A stretch of 8,623 nucleotides of DNA from JADDRA01 sp038233555 (GTDB taxonomy: Bacteria > Actinomycetota > Acidimicrobiia > Acidimicrobiales > CADCSY01), in NCBI GenBank assembly GCA_038233555.1, contig JBBSLT010000100.1, positions 1-8,623 on the forward strand. The letters run 5' to 3'. Every line of letters starts with the position of its first letter. Positions within the stretch are counted from its first letter, which is position 1. A program made the translations under genes and the position numbers. Under the pieces are notes generated by a model that was given only the letters and a program-made list of their open reading frames with translations, was not told the DNA's origin and searched no databases. Positions 1 through 6,892 of the stretch are shown here, in pieces.

Positions 1-375
1 TTAGGAGAAGGACTGCCCACAGCCACACGTCCGCTGTGCGTTCGGGTTGGTGATGGCGAAGCCAGCGCCTTGCAGCCCGTCCTTGTAGTCGAGTACCGCC
101 CCTTGCAGCATCTGGGCGCTGCCCGGGTCGGTGACCACCCGCACGCCGGCGATGTCGTACTTGAGGTCGTCGCTGGCGATCTCGCCGTCGAAGTACATCT
201 CGTAGCTGAAGCCGGAGCACCCGCCGGGACGCACTGCTACCCGCAGGGCCAGCTCGGCATCGCCCTCCGACTCCAAGAGAGCCTTGACCTTCTCAGCTGC
301 GCTGTCGCTCACGTTGATGAACGAGGATGCGGTGTCTGCGACCCGCAGCCCCTGCTCGGTTGCGCTCATGCTCAT
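1..375 (-). CDS. erpA: A-type iron-sulfur cluster carrier (HesB/IscA/ErpA family)
   Basis: This 124-residue cytosolic protein belongs to the HesB/IscA/ErpA family, which accepts Fe-S clusters from the SUF or ISC scaffold and passes them to apo-proteins. The three family cysteines are visible: C53 in GGCSGFSY and C117/C119 in the C-terminal RTCGCGQSF motif. The length fits the family, with about 20 extra residues at the N-terminus. The ATG at 375 is chosen because GGAGGAG (383-389) lies 7 bases upstream; a second in-frame ATG at 369 is possible. It lies 71 bases downstream of the SufR-like regulator on the same strand, so the two are probably co-transcribed, although a TAGACT box in the gap could give it a separate promoter. 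The family is certain. ErpA rather than IscA or SufA is a naming choice, because no suf/isc scaffold genes are in view. Confidence 0.93.
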   Translation of the reverse strand: MSMSATEQGLRVADTASSFINVSDSAAEKVKALLESEGDAELALRVAVRPGGCSGFSYEMYFDGEIASDDLKYDIAGVRVVTDPGSAQMLQGAVLDYKDGLQGAGFAITNPNAQRTCGCGQSFS

Positions 376-382
376 GTCTGCA

Positions 383-389
383 CTCCTCC
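383..389 (-). promoter_or_regulatory. Ribosome binding site of the A-type carrier
   Basis: The minus strand reads GGAGGAG, with 7 bases between it and the ATG at 375. This is one of only two strong Shine-Dalgarno sequences in the window and favours the first of two in-frame ATG codons. Confidence 0.8.
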
Positions 390-430
390 GTCTGGACGGT
401 CAGGTCGGCCGGGGACGACCACTGCTGCAC

Positions 431-436
431 AGTCTA
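431..436 (-). promoter_or_regulatory. Possible -10 box of an internal promoter for the A-type carrier
   Basis: The minus strand reads TAGACT within the 71-base gap between the regulator stop and the carrier start. A transcript from here would begin near 424 and carry a leader of about 49 bases that includes the GGAGGAG site. No convincing -35 box is visible, so read-through from the regulator promoter is an equally good explanation. Confidence 0.35.
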
Positions 437-446
437 CCGGCGAAGC

Positions 447-1139
447 TCAGACCCCCGACAGCTCGACCTGGCAGGGCGAGCGGTCGAGCAGGGTGTGGAA
501 GCGTTCGACGTTGGCCCCGCCCGTAACCTCCAAGAAGCCCTCCACCATCCCCCGGTGGAGGTGGCACACGATCTCGGGGTGCGACTGGGCCACCTCGGCG
601 AACGGGCAGTGGGTGAAGGCGACGTTCACCGCCTCGTCGTCACCGGCCACTGCCGGGTCGAAGCCCAGGCGGGCCAGTTCGTCGGCCAGGCCTGCCACGC
701 TGGCCGACAGGGAGGCGTCACCATCCAGACCAGTGGGCGGGACGGCCCCGAGGGCGGCTTGGCGGCCCTGCTCGCGGCCCACCTCGGCCGCTTCCTCGGG
801 CGCCACTCCGGCCGAGGCGGCGACACCGGCGAGGAGGCGGGCCAGCAGGGGCATGGGAGGAGGTTCGAGACCGAGGGAGGGGGCATCGGGCGCCAGCGAG
901 TAGAGGTGCTGGGGACGACCCACCCCACCCCGACCGTCGGCCTGCACCGCCAAGAGGCCGACATCGCGCATCCGCTCCAGGTGGGGGCGCACGGTGTTGG
1001 GGTGCAGGTCGAGCGACTCGGCCACCTCGGCCGTGGAGCAGGGGGTCGCCGAGCGGGCCAGCTCCAGGTAGATGGCGTAGCGGGTGTTGTCGCCCAGCGC
1101 CTTGAGCAGCGCCAGCCGGTGCCTGCCGGATTCCTCCAT
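447..1139 (-). CDS. SufR-like winged-helix transcriptional regulator, probably Fe-S binding
   Basis: This 230-residue protein resembles the ArsR-like predicted regulators of COG2345, which include SufR. Residues about 8-82 form a winged helix-turn-helix; TAEVAESLDLHPNTV (36-50) contains the recognition region, and a Gly/Arg-rich wing precedes HLYSLAP. The C-terminal half carries HCPFAEVA (C178), PEIVCHLH (C192) and DRSPCQVEL (C223). Three cysteines in this part of the protein are what one expects if it binds an Fe-S cluster, as SufR does; that binding is inferred. No strong Shine-Dalgarno precedes the ATG. Instead TAAACT lies exactly 7 bases upstream, suggesting a leaderless mRNA starting at the ATG. 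It is followed by the A-type carrier and is divergent from mrp, a setting that supports control of Fe-S genes. It could instead belong to a SufR-related subfamily with another ligand. Confidence 0.82.
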   Translation of the reverse strand: MEESGRHRLALLKALGDNTRYAIYLELARSATPCSTAEVAESLDLHPNTVRPHLERMRDVGLLAVQADGRGGVGRPQHLYSLAPDAPSLGLEPPPMPLLARLLAGVAASAGVAPEEAAEVGREQGRQAALGAVPPTGLDGDASLSASVAGLADELARLGFDPAVAGDDEAVNVAFTHCPFAEVAQSHPEIVCHLHRGMVEGFLEVTGGANVERFHTLLDRSPCQVELSGV

Positions 1140-1146
1140 CGGTCCG

Positions 1147-1152
1147 AGTTTA
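1147..1152 (-). promoter_or_regulatory. -10 box of the SufR-like regulator (leaderless)
   Basis: The minus strand reads TAAACT, then 7 bases, then the ATG at 1139. The transcript would therefore begin at or next to the A of the start codon. No good -35 hexamer is seen at 16-18 bases, as is common for actinobacterial promoters. Confidence 0.6.
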
Positions 1153-1172
1153 CACGGCGCTTTCCGTTAGAA
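1149..1172. promoter_or_regulatory. Candidate operator between divergent regulator and mrp promoters
   Basis: An imperfect inverted repeat with 9-base arms (TTTACACGG and CCGTTAGAA, 6 of 9 positions paired) and a 6-base spacer sits between and partly over the two outward-facing -10 boxes. The core is ACGG-N6-CCGT (1154-1167). A dimer bound here would cover both promoters, fitting autoregulation by the SufR-like protein and joint control of mrp. Part of the outer symmetry comes from the two -10 boxes themselves, so the core is the more meaningful part. Which protein binds is inference. Confidence 0.4.
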
Positions 1173-1173
1173 T
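1168..1173 (+). promoter_or_regulatory. -10 box of mrp (leaderless)
   Basis: TAGAAT is followed by 7 bases and then the ATG at 1181. No Shine-Dalgarno precedes either ATG 1172 or ATG 1181. The upstream ATG (1172) overlaps this -10 box and would lie outside the transcript, so the box decides the start in favour of 1181. Confidence 0.65.
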
Positions 1174-1180
1174 GTTGGCG

Positions 1181-2350
1181 ATGGCCGTTTCCACCACCAC
1201 CCGTCCCACCGTTGACGAGGTGATGCAGCTCCTGCGGGGGGTCATCGATCCGGAGCTGGGCAGCGACATCGTGGAGCTGGGCATGGCTAAGGGCGCCACC
1301 GTGAGTGAGGACGGGGTGGTGGGCGTCACCGTCGCTCTGACCACCGCCGGCTGCCCGTTGCGGGCTCAGATCCAAAAGGACGTGCGGGCCCGGGTCGGGT
1401 CGGCTCCCGGTGTCACCAAGGTCGACATCCACTGGACGGAGATGAACCAGGAGGAGAAGTCCTCGGCCATGGCCAAGGCCCGCTGGAACGCCCGGGAGCG
1501 AGCCCCCGACACCGAAATCCCCGCCACCACCCGGGTGGTCACCATTGCCTCGGGCAAGGGTGGCGTGGGCAAGTCGTCGGTGACGGTGAACCTGGCGGTG
1601 GCCCTGGCCGCCCGGGGCTACACCGTGGGGGTGATGGACGCCGACATCGGCGGCTACTCGGTTCCTCGCATGCTTGGTCTGGGCGGGCGCCTGGCGGGGG
1701 TGGAGGGCGAGAAGAAGATCGTGCCTCACGAGAAGGCAGTGGGCCGCGGGATGCTCAAGGTGGTGTCCATGCGCTTCCTCGTCGACGAGGAGGACTCGGC
1801 GGTGATGTGGCGAGGCTTCATGCTCAACCGGGCCGTGCAGCACTTCGTCGAGGACGTGCGCTGGGGGCCGATGGACTACCTGCTCATCGACATGCCTCCG
1901 GGAACCGGTGATGTGCAAATGGGTCTGGCCCGGATGCTGCCCCGGGCCGAGATGCTGATCGTGACCACCCCTGCCGTGGGCGCCCAGAAGGTGGCGGCCC
2001 GGGCCGCCGACATGGCCCGCAAGACCTACCTGCGCATCGCCGGCGTCATCGAGAACATGTCCAGCTTCACCTGCGACCACGGCCAGTCCTATGCCTTGTT
2101 CGGCGAGGGAGGGGGAGCGGCGTTGGCCGCCGACATCGGCAGCCCCCTGCTGGGCCAGATCCCCCTCGAGGCCCGGGTCAGCGCCGGCGGCGACACCGGT
2201 GCGCCGGTGGCTCTGGGTGAGGGCCCCGCTGCCGAAGCCTTCCGGGCCATCGCCACCCGCCTGGTCGAGGAGGCCATCCCTCCCGTCGACATGGCCGGCT
2301 GCACCGCCCGCCTGTTGGAAGGCGTCGAGGCCGCATTAGGACCGAAGTAG
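1181..2350 (+). CDS. mrp: DUF59-Mrp/ApbC-type P-loop ATPase, Fe-S cluster carrier
   Basis: This is a 389-residue cytosolic Mrp/ApbC/Nbp35-family NTPase that carries or loads Fe-S clusters. Numbered from ATG 1181, residues about 9-86 are a DUF59/MIP18 domain with the conserved Cys58 in TTAGCPL. The P-loop domain follows: deviant Walker A GKGGVGKSS (125-133), MDADIGG (152-158), LLIDMPPGTGD (234-244), ENMS (291-294) and FGEGGG (307-312). The usual CxxC of Mrp/ApbC just after ENMS is reduced to C298-D-H-G, leaving one cysteine; as I recall them, mycobacterial Mrp proteins also lack this motif. An in-frame ATG three codons upstream (1172) is rejected because the -10 box overlaps it. The gene is divergent from the SufR-like regulator and A-type carrier, consistent with one Fe-S homeostasis locus. 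It ends 6 bases from the convergent toxin gene. Confidence 0.93.
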   Translation: MAVSTTTRPTVDEVMQLLRGVIDPELGSDIVELGMAKGATVSEDGVVGVTVALTTAGCPLRAQIQKDVRARVGSAPGVTKVDIHWTEMNQEEKSSAMAKARWNARERAPDTEIPATTRVVTIASGKGGVGKSSVTVNLAVALAARGYTVGVMDADIGGYSVPRMLGLGGRLAGVEGEKKIVPHEKAVGRGMLKVVSMRFLVDEEDSAVMWRGFMLNRAVQHFVEDVRWGPMDYLLIDMPPGTGDVQMGLARMLPRAEMLIVTTPAVGAQKVAARAADMARKTYLRIAGVIENMSSFTCDHGQSYALFGEGGGAALAADIGSPLLGQIPLEARVSAGGDTGAPVALGEGPAAEAFRAIATRLVEEAIPPVDMAGCTARLLEGVEAALGPK

Positions 2351-2356
2351 GCGAGC

Positions 2357-2641
2357 TCAGTCGACGGGTTCGAGAGCGATCACCTTCACGGTGCCGACTC
2401 CCTCGACGTCCTCGATCAGCCACACCAGCGCAAGCTCTACCTGTCCGACGTAGTCGTAGTAGAGGGCCAGACGTGCCGTTCGGTCGTCTCCGAGGCGGAA
2501 GGCTCGAACGTGCTGCTTGGGATCCGGTTCACCTCGCAACGCCGTGATCTGCTCCGAGATCCGACCGAACAGCTCGGGATTGCGATCCCGAACGGCTCGA
2601 AGCGCGGTCCGTGCCTGGTCCGTGGCGGAGAGGGCCAACAC
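2357..2641 (-). CDS. Probable RelE/ParE-like toxin of a type II toxin-antitoxin pair
   Basis: This small protein of 94 residues has helices at the N-terminus (about residues 6-36) followed by alternating strands: HVRAFRLGDDRTARLALYYD, then VELALVWLIEDVEG and VKVIAL. That layout fits the RelE/ParE superfamily, whose members cleave mRNA at the ribosome or poison gyrase; the sequence does not show which. Catalytic residues cannot be assigned with certainty, though Arg residues lie in the central strands. The start is a GTG at 2641 with GGAG about 10 bases upstream, 16 bases after the antitoxin stop, so the pair is almost surely one operon. The codons are visibly less GC-rich at the third position than in mrp or the ABC genes (CGA, GTT, GGA, CTT, GCA), suggesting acquisition. 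It might be a HigB-like or unclassified member instead. The toxin role rests on fold pattern plus context. Confidence 0.6.
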   Translation of the reverse strand: MLALSATDQARTALRAVRDRNPELFGRISEQITALRGEPDPKQHVRAFRLGDDRTARLALYYDYVGQVELALVWLIEDVEGVGTVKVIALEPVD

Positions 2642-2657
2642 GGGCGCCCGGCTCCGA

Positions 2658-2891
2658 TCAGAGATCGTCGAGATCGAGTGGAGACGCCGCAGCTGAGGCT
2701 GCCTCGGTCATCCGTGCGACGAACGTGGAATCGCAGAGAAGCCGCTCTTCGGTGGCGGTCATCACCACTGCGGGCTCGAGGATGATCCTGCCGTTGGCTT
2801 CGAGACGCGCGAGATACCGCTCGGCGTTCGCCAACTTGCCCAGGGCGACCCGTCCCCGACTGTCCTTTTCCAAAAGGATGGGTTCTGGCAC
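2658..2891 (-). CDS. Probable AbrB-like antitoxin
   Basis: This 77-residue protein starts at GTG 2891. Residues about 6-40 (LEKDSRGRVALGKL, then a turn and NGRIILEPAVV) resemble the swapped-hairpin AbrB DNA-binding fold: a short strand, an RGRV turn, then a second strand ending in EPA. The C-terminal part (MTATEERLL onward) is helical and acidic, ending LDLDDL, as expected for a toxin-neutralising tail. The reading frame is open further upstream to ATG 2909 and ATG 2933, but neither has a Shine-Dalgarno sequence, and both lie inside or upstream of a well-formed promoter (TTGTCA-N17-TAGTGT). That promoter places the transcript start on GTG 2891, so the leaderless GTG is preferred. The toxin follows 16 bases later. 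Several palindromes in the promoter fit self-repression by the antitoxin or complex. The family is probable rather than certain. Confidence 0.65.
   Translation of the reverse strand: MPEPILLEKDSRGRVALGKLANAERYLARLEANGRIILEPAVVMTATEERLLCDSTFVARMTEAASAAASPLDLDDL
2863..2878. repeat. Inverted repeat in the first codons of the antitoxin gene
   Basis: TCCTTTT-CC-AAAAGGA is a perfect 7-base inverted repeat with a 2-base centre, inside antitoxin codons 5-10. It could be an extra operator half downstream of the start or a coding coincidence. A 2-base loop is too tight for a full RNA hairpin, so a DNA-binding role is more likely if it is functional. Confidence 0.3.
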
Positions 2892-2892
2892 A

Positions 2893-2933
2893 AGTGTTAC
2901 ACTACCCATGGAGTGCCATTGTGACAACTCCAT
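2893..2933. promoter_or_regulatory. Palindrome cluster over the toxin-antitoxin promoter (candidate operator)
   Basis: Three perfect inverted repeats overlap the promoter: AGTGT-T-ACACT (2893-2903) on the -10 box, TTGT-G-ACAA (2919-2927) on the -35 box, and ATGGAGT/ACTCCAT (2908-2914 and 2927-2933) spanning the spacer and -35. Such symmetric sites are typical binding targets for antitoxins or toxin-antitoxin complexes that repress their own operon. Which of the three is the true operator cannot be told from sequence. Confidence 0.5.
2899..2927 (-). promoter_or_regulatory. Promoter of the toxin-antitoxin operon
   Basis: On the minus strand TTGTCA (2922-2927, five of six matches to the -35 consensus) is separated by exactly 17 bases from TAGTGT (2899-2904). 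Seven further bases lead to GTG at 2891, predicting a leaderless mRNA. It begins about 20 bases beyond the stop codon of the ABC permease, so the pair can be transcribed independently of that operon. Confidence 0.75.
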
Positions 2934-2947
2934 TTTCGACGGCGAAC

Positions 2948-5802
2948 TCAGTCCGCCAACCTGAGGGCTACGGCCGGGCGGATGCGGGAGGCTTGCTGAG
3001 CGGGGGCAGCGGTGGCCAGGAGCGAGACCATGAAGGTGACCGCCACCAGCAGCGCTACCTCCAGCCAGGGCACGGCGAAGGGGAGGTCGTCGCCGAAGGT
3101 GTCGGTGCCCACGATCTGCCAGGACGTGACCAGGGCCAGCGCTGTGCCGATGGCGATCCCCTCGGCGGCCACGAAGGCCGACTCGACCATGAAGGCCCTG
3201 CGCACGGCGGCCGAGGGGTAGCCCAGCGCCCGCAACACACCGATCTGGCGCCGGCGCTCGCGCACGGCCCGCACCATCACCACGCCGAGGCCGGCGATGC
3301 CCACCACCAGGCCGATGGCCAGGTAGCCCTGCATGAGGCGAAAGAACTGGGTCTGGCCGGCCAGGTTGGTCTCCACCAGGGAGCGAAACGATTCTGCGTC
3401 GGCGCCACTGGCCAGGTAGGCGGCGTTGAGCTCGACGGCAACTGTTTCGGGGTCGGCGCCCTCCTCGAGGGCGATCAGCAGCCGGTTAGGCGCCACCCGG
3501 GGGCCGTAGAGATCGACCAGCGAGTCGATCGAGACGAAGGCACCGGCGTTGCCGAAGGAGCTGTCGGCGATGGCGGCGATGGTGAGGTCTCGGGTCCGGC
3601 CCGACACCGGGTCGCGAAGGCTGATCTTCTCCCCCGGGTCGAGGGATTCCTCGGGAGGTCCACCGCCACCCTGGAGGAAGAAGTCGCTCACGATGACGAG
3701 GCCGGGGTCGGCCAGCACGTCACGGTAGGCGGCGTCGGCATCGGGATAGCTGCCGAGGTCGCCGAGCCCGCTCGGGCCCTGATCGACGAAGACCTCGTCG
3801 ATCCCAGTCACGAACCAGTTCTCGAACTCGCCGGCGGTCCGGGGGGTGGCGAACTGGGCGTCGGCGTCGGCCAGGGCGGCCACGGCGACGGTGTCGTCTC
3901 GGCGGCGCACCTCGTCGGGCGGCACCGGAAAGGTGGCGTTGGACGACACCTGGAGGTCGAAGCCTCCGGCCACATCGGCGGTGAAGTCCTCGATCTGGCT
4001 GGAAAAGAGGTTGCTGAGCACCACGATGAACACCAGGGTGAACATCACCAGGGAGTACATGGCCAGGATCATCCCGGTCCGGAATCGCCGGGCCAGCGGA
4101 TAGGCCAGTCCCAGGCGCACGGCCATCGACCGCCCTCCGCCCAGCCGGCGTAGCCCCGCCCCCAATATTTCCTGGTTCTGGGTCACCAGGGCGACGGCGG
4201 CGGCGGTGAGGATGATGCCCTGGACGACGAAGATCGGTATCTCGACCCCTTCGAAGGCAGCCGGCAACAGGCCGAAGACGACGGTGGCCCACACCAGCGC
4301 CCCGGTGGCGGCCATCGAGACGAGGAACCGGCGAGGGAGGAGCCGGGACGCCAGGGCGACGGCTCCGGCGAGCACCAGCACCGGACCGGCCATGGTGGCG
4401 TAGGGGTCGTCGGCGGGGATGCCCGACGCCGCCCACGCCCCGCCGGCGGCCATCGCCAGCGCGCCGGCGACCAGCCAGCGGGTTCTGGTCCGCATTTGCG
4501 GGGGCTCGGGTAGGTCACGGATGGCACGGATCACGTTCACCCGGGCGATTGACAGCGACGTGAGCACCACGGTGACCAGCGAGATGGCGAAGCCGAGGGA
4601 GAAGCCGGTCTGGATGCTGGCCGGGTCGGCGGCGAAGGCCAGCTCCAGGGCCTGCTCCTCGCCGCCGAAGATGTTGGCGGCCACCCCCGCCACCACCCGG
4701 CCCACCCCGATGCCGGCCAGAGCGCCGAGGAAGGCCGAGATGAGGGCGTACATCCATCCCTCCAGCGAGAAGGAGCCGATCAGGCCGGTCCGCCGCAGGC
4801 CCACCGCCCGCAACATGCCCATCTCCGACTTTCGCTCTTGGGCCAGCATCACGAAGATGTTGACGAGCAGGAGCACGCCGGCCAGCACGCTGAAGAAGCC
4901 GATGGAGCCGAACAGCTCGGTGAACTCGGCGCCGACGTCCTCAGCGGCGGCCAAGAGGTCGGCCTTGGCCGGCGCCAGGCCGGGCACCGGAGCGCCGAGG
5001 TGCTCGGTGATGGCAGTGGTGACGGCCTCGGTCAGCTCGGACCCCTCGAGGGGCCCACCCCGGTTGGAGACGGCCACCAGCGCCGCCGGCGGGACCGATC
5101 CCACGGGAGCTTCGGCGTTGAGCGTGGCCAGGGTACCCGGGGCCACGAAGAGGGTGGGCGAGGCCGTCCCGAAGCCCTGGGCGAAGCCGGCCACTCCCCG
5201 CTGGGGCAAGATGCGCTCGACGCGGAGCTCGACCTGGTCCCCGTAGGCGTAGAGCGTCATCTGATCGCCGGCGCCCAGCGCCAGCGCCTCGGCCAGGTCC
5301 TCGCCTACGGCGGCCTGTCCGGGCGCCGGGGTATCGCCCTCGATCCCCGTCGCCGCCGGATCGCCCCCGAAGCTTCGGGCGGCGTCGAAGTCGGTTTCGA
5401 CCACGGTGGCCGACGGCTCGGCCCGGGCGGTGGTGTCGTCACCCCCGACGCTCGACACGGCCGCGGTGACGACATCGAGGGCCAAGACGCCGTCGATGAG
5501 GTCGGACTCGGCATCGAGCGCCTGCAACGATGCCGCCAGCTCGTCCCGCTCGGCGCCGTCAGCGGCGGTGATCAGCTCGTCGATGGGCCCGAGCCTGGTG
5601 ACGGCGCCCTGGCTGAGGGAGGCGTCGAGGGTGTCGCCTACCACGAGGGAGCCGGTGATGATGGCGGTGCCGAGCAGGGAGCCGAGGATCACTAGGGCGG
5701 TCTCGCGGGGTCGGCGGGCGGCGTTGCGCAGGGCCAGGCGACGCAGCACCGGCCGGCGGGCGGCCAGGAACAGGAAGGGCAGTGACGCCAGGGCGACGAG
5801 GA

Positions 5803-5806
<4 letters not shown>
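2948..5806 (-). CDS. ABC transporter permease with two FtsX-type domains (MacB/LolE class)
   Basis: This 952-residue membrane protein is the permease partner of the adjacent ATPase. It appears to have about 12 membrane segments in three groups: 37-57, 301-322, 348-376 and 400-420; a middle set between about 443 and 542; and 577-599, 826-846, 870-896 and 912-934. Two large extracytoplasmic domains (about 58-298 and 600-824) precede the FtsX cores. Each core carries a cytoplasmic coupling stretch of the family type: QERKSEMGMLRAVGLRR (323-339) and RERRRQIGVLRALGYP (849-864). This is the double-FtsX layout of mechanotransmission ABC proteins, which extract or release lipids, lipoproteins or peptides rather than pump across the bilayer. 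The substrate is unknown. A short hydrophobic stretch at residues 2-16 precedes the first segment. The start is GTG 5806, overlapping the ATPase stop (GTGA), which implies translational coupling. No membrane-fusion partner is in the window. Confidence 0.9.
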
Positions 5807-6531
<725 letters not shown>

Positions 6532-6538
6532 GTCAGCA

Positions 6539-6543
6539 TCCTT
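6539..6543 (-). promoter_or_regulatory. Ribosome binding site of the ABC ATPase
   Basis: The minus strand reads AAGGA, 7 bases before the GTG at 6531. It supports the GTG over an ATG (about 6540) that is out of frame and runs straight into a stop. Confidence 0.65.
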
Positions 6544-6586
6544 GTCCGGCTGTGCCGAACTTGCCCCTAGCGAATCTCATGCGTCG

Positions 6587-6596
6587 AGAATAAGAT
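6587..6596. promoter_or_regulatory. Overlapping divergent -10 boxes: ABC operon (-) and small ORF (+)
   Basis: The plus strand contains AGAATAAGAT. Read plus, TAAGAT (6591-6596) lies 6 bases before ATG 6603 and would give a leaderless transcript. Read minus, TATTCT (6587-6592) could start the ABC operon mRNA near 6580 with a leader of about 49 bases carrying the AAGGA site. The boxes overlap by two bases, so the two directions would compete for polymerase. No clear -35 hexamers are seen on either strand; the plus-strand assignment is the better supported. Confidence 0.4.
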
Positions 6597-6602
6597 GGTC
6601 AC

Positions 6603-6881
6603 ATGTTGGACGCGATGGAATCTGCTTGGAACTCCCCGGCCCGGCGACGGGGCACAAAGCGCATGACGGCGACGCCGGCGCTCACCCAGACCGAGGGTGG
6701 TGAGTACGAGGAGCTCGAGACGGCGGGCGACCAGTCACTCGAGGGTGGTGGGGCCCAGACCGTTCAGGGCAGCGGCGGCCCCAAGCACGGTGACACCAAG
6801 TCTGGTGGTCCGACCAGCGAGTCACGAGGCACGCGCGGCCGCGAAGAGCGTGCCCCACGCGGCCGCGTGCGCCACCGCTGA
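6603..6881 (+). CDS. Small low-complexity, probably disordered protein (unrecognised)
   Basis: I do not recognise this 92-residue ORF. After a short N-terminal stretch (MLDAMESAWNSPARRR) it becomes rich in Gly, Glu, Thr and Gln (residues about 30-72) and ends in an Arg/Gly-rich basic tail (RGTRGREE, RAPRGRVRHR). It has almost no hydrophobic core and should be intrinsically disordered. Support for coding: third-position G+C of roughly 78% is above its second-position value, the start has a TAAGAT box 6 bases upstream without a Shine-Dalgarno sequence, like other genes here, and no competing frame looks better. An inner ATG at 6663 is an alternative start. It is convergent with fxsA, 23 bases away. 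The Arg-rich end could bind nucleic acid, but that is speculation. It may be a non-coding stretch with a chance ORF. Confidence 0.45.
   Translation: MLDAMESAWNSPARRRGTKRMTATPALTQTEGGEYEELETAGDQSLEGGGAQTVQGSGGPKHGDTKSGGPTSESRGTRGREERAPRGRVRHR
6828..6854. repeat. Inverted repeat near the end of the small ORF
   Basis: GGCACGC (6828-6834) and GCGTGCC (6848-6854) form a perfect 7-base inverted repeat with a 13-base loop that itself contains GCGGCCGC. It may fold in RNA or reflect Arg/Gly codon bias in a GC-rich tail. Confidence 0.4.
6856..6869. repeat. 14-base perfect palindrome
   Basis: CACGCGGCCGCGTG is self-complementary over its full length. Its GCGGCCGC core is a second copy of the octamer found 26 bases upstream (6835-6842). 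It lies in the Arg-rich 3' end of the small ORF, so function is uncertain. Confidence 0.45.
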
Positions 6882-6892
6882 GCCGCTGCTGA

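Noticed and set aside
1149..1154. TTTACA as a -35 box for mrp
   Set aside because: Only 13 bases separate it from the -10 box TAGAAT, too short for a functional promoter. It also overlaps the -10 box of the opposite gene.
1172..1180. ATG 1172 as the mrp start
   Set aside because: It overlaps the last bases of the -10 box and has no Shine-Dalgarno sequence. It would lie upstream of the expected transcript start.
327..1223. Long plus-strand open frame opposite the regulator
   Set aside because: It is antisense to a recognisable winged-helix protein and has low-complexity Gly/Arg/His composition. This is a common artefact in GC-rich DNA.
626..2080. Long minus-strand open frame of 484 codons spanning the regulator and mrp
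   Set aside because: It runs antisense to mrp and out of frame with the regulator. The translation is His/Gly/Arg-rich with no domain, whereas both overlapped genes have clear family motifs.
2894..4153. 419-codon plus-strand open frame opposite the 3' half of the permease
   Set aside because: Gly/His/Gln-rich translation without motifs, antisense to a well-supported FtsX permease. Similar shadows at 4419-5246 and 4838-5695 were rejected for the same reason.
6606..6666. Short minus-strand ORF (MRFVPRRRAGEF...) opposite the small plus ORF
   Set aside because: Only about 21 codons, with no ribosome site or conserved feature. It is the mirror of the plus-strand frame.
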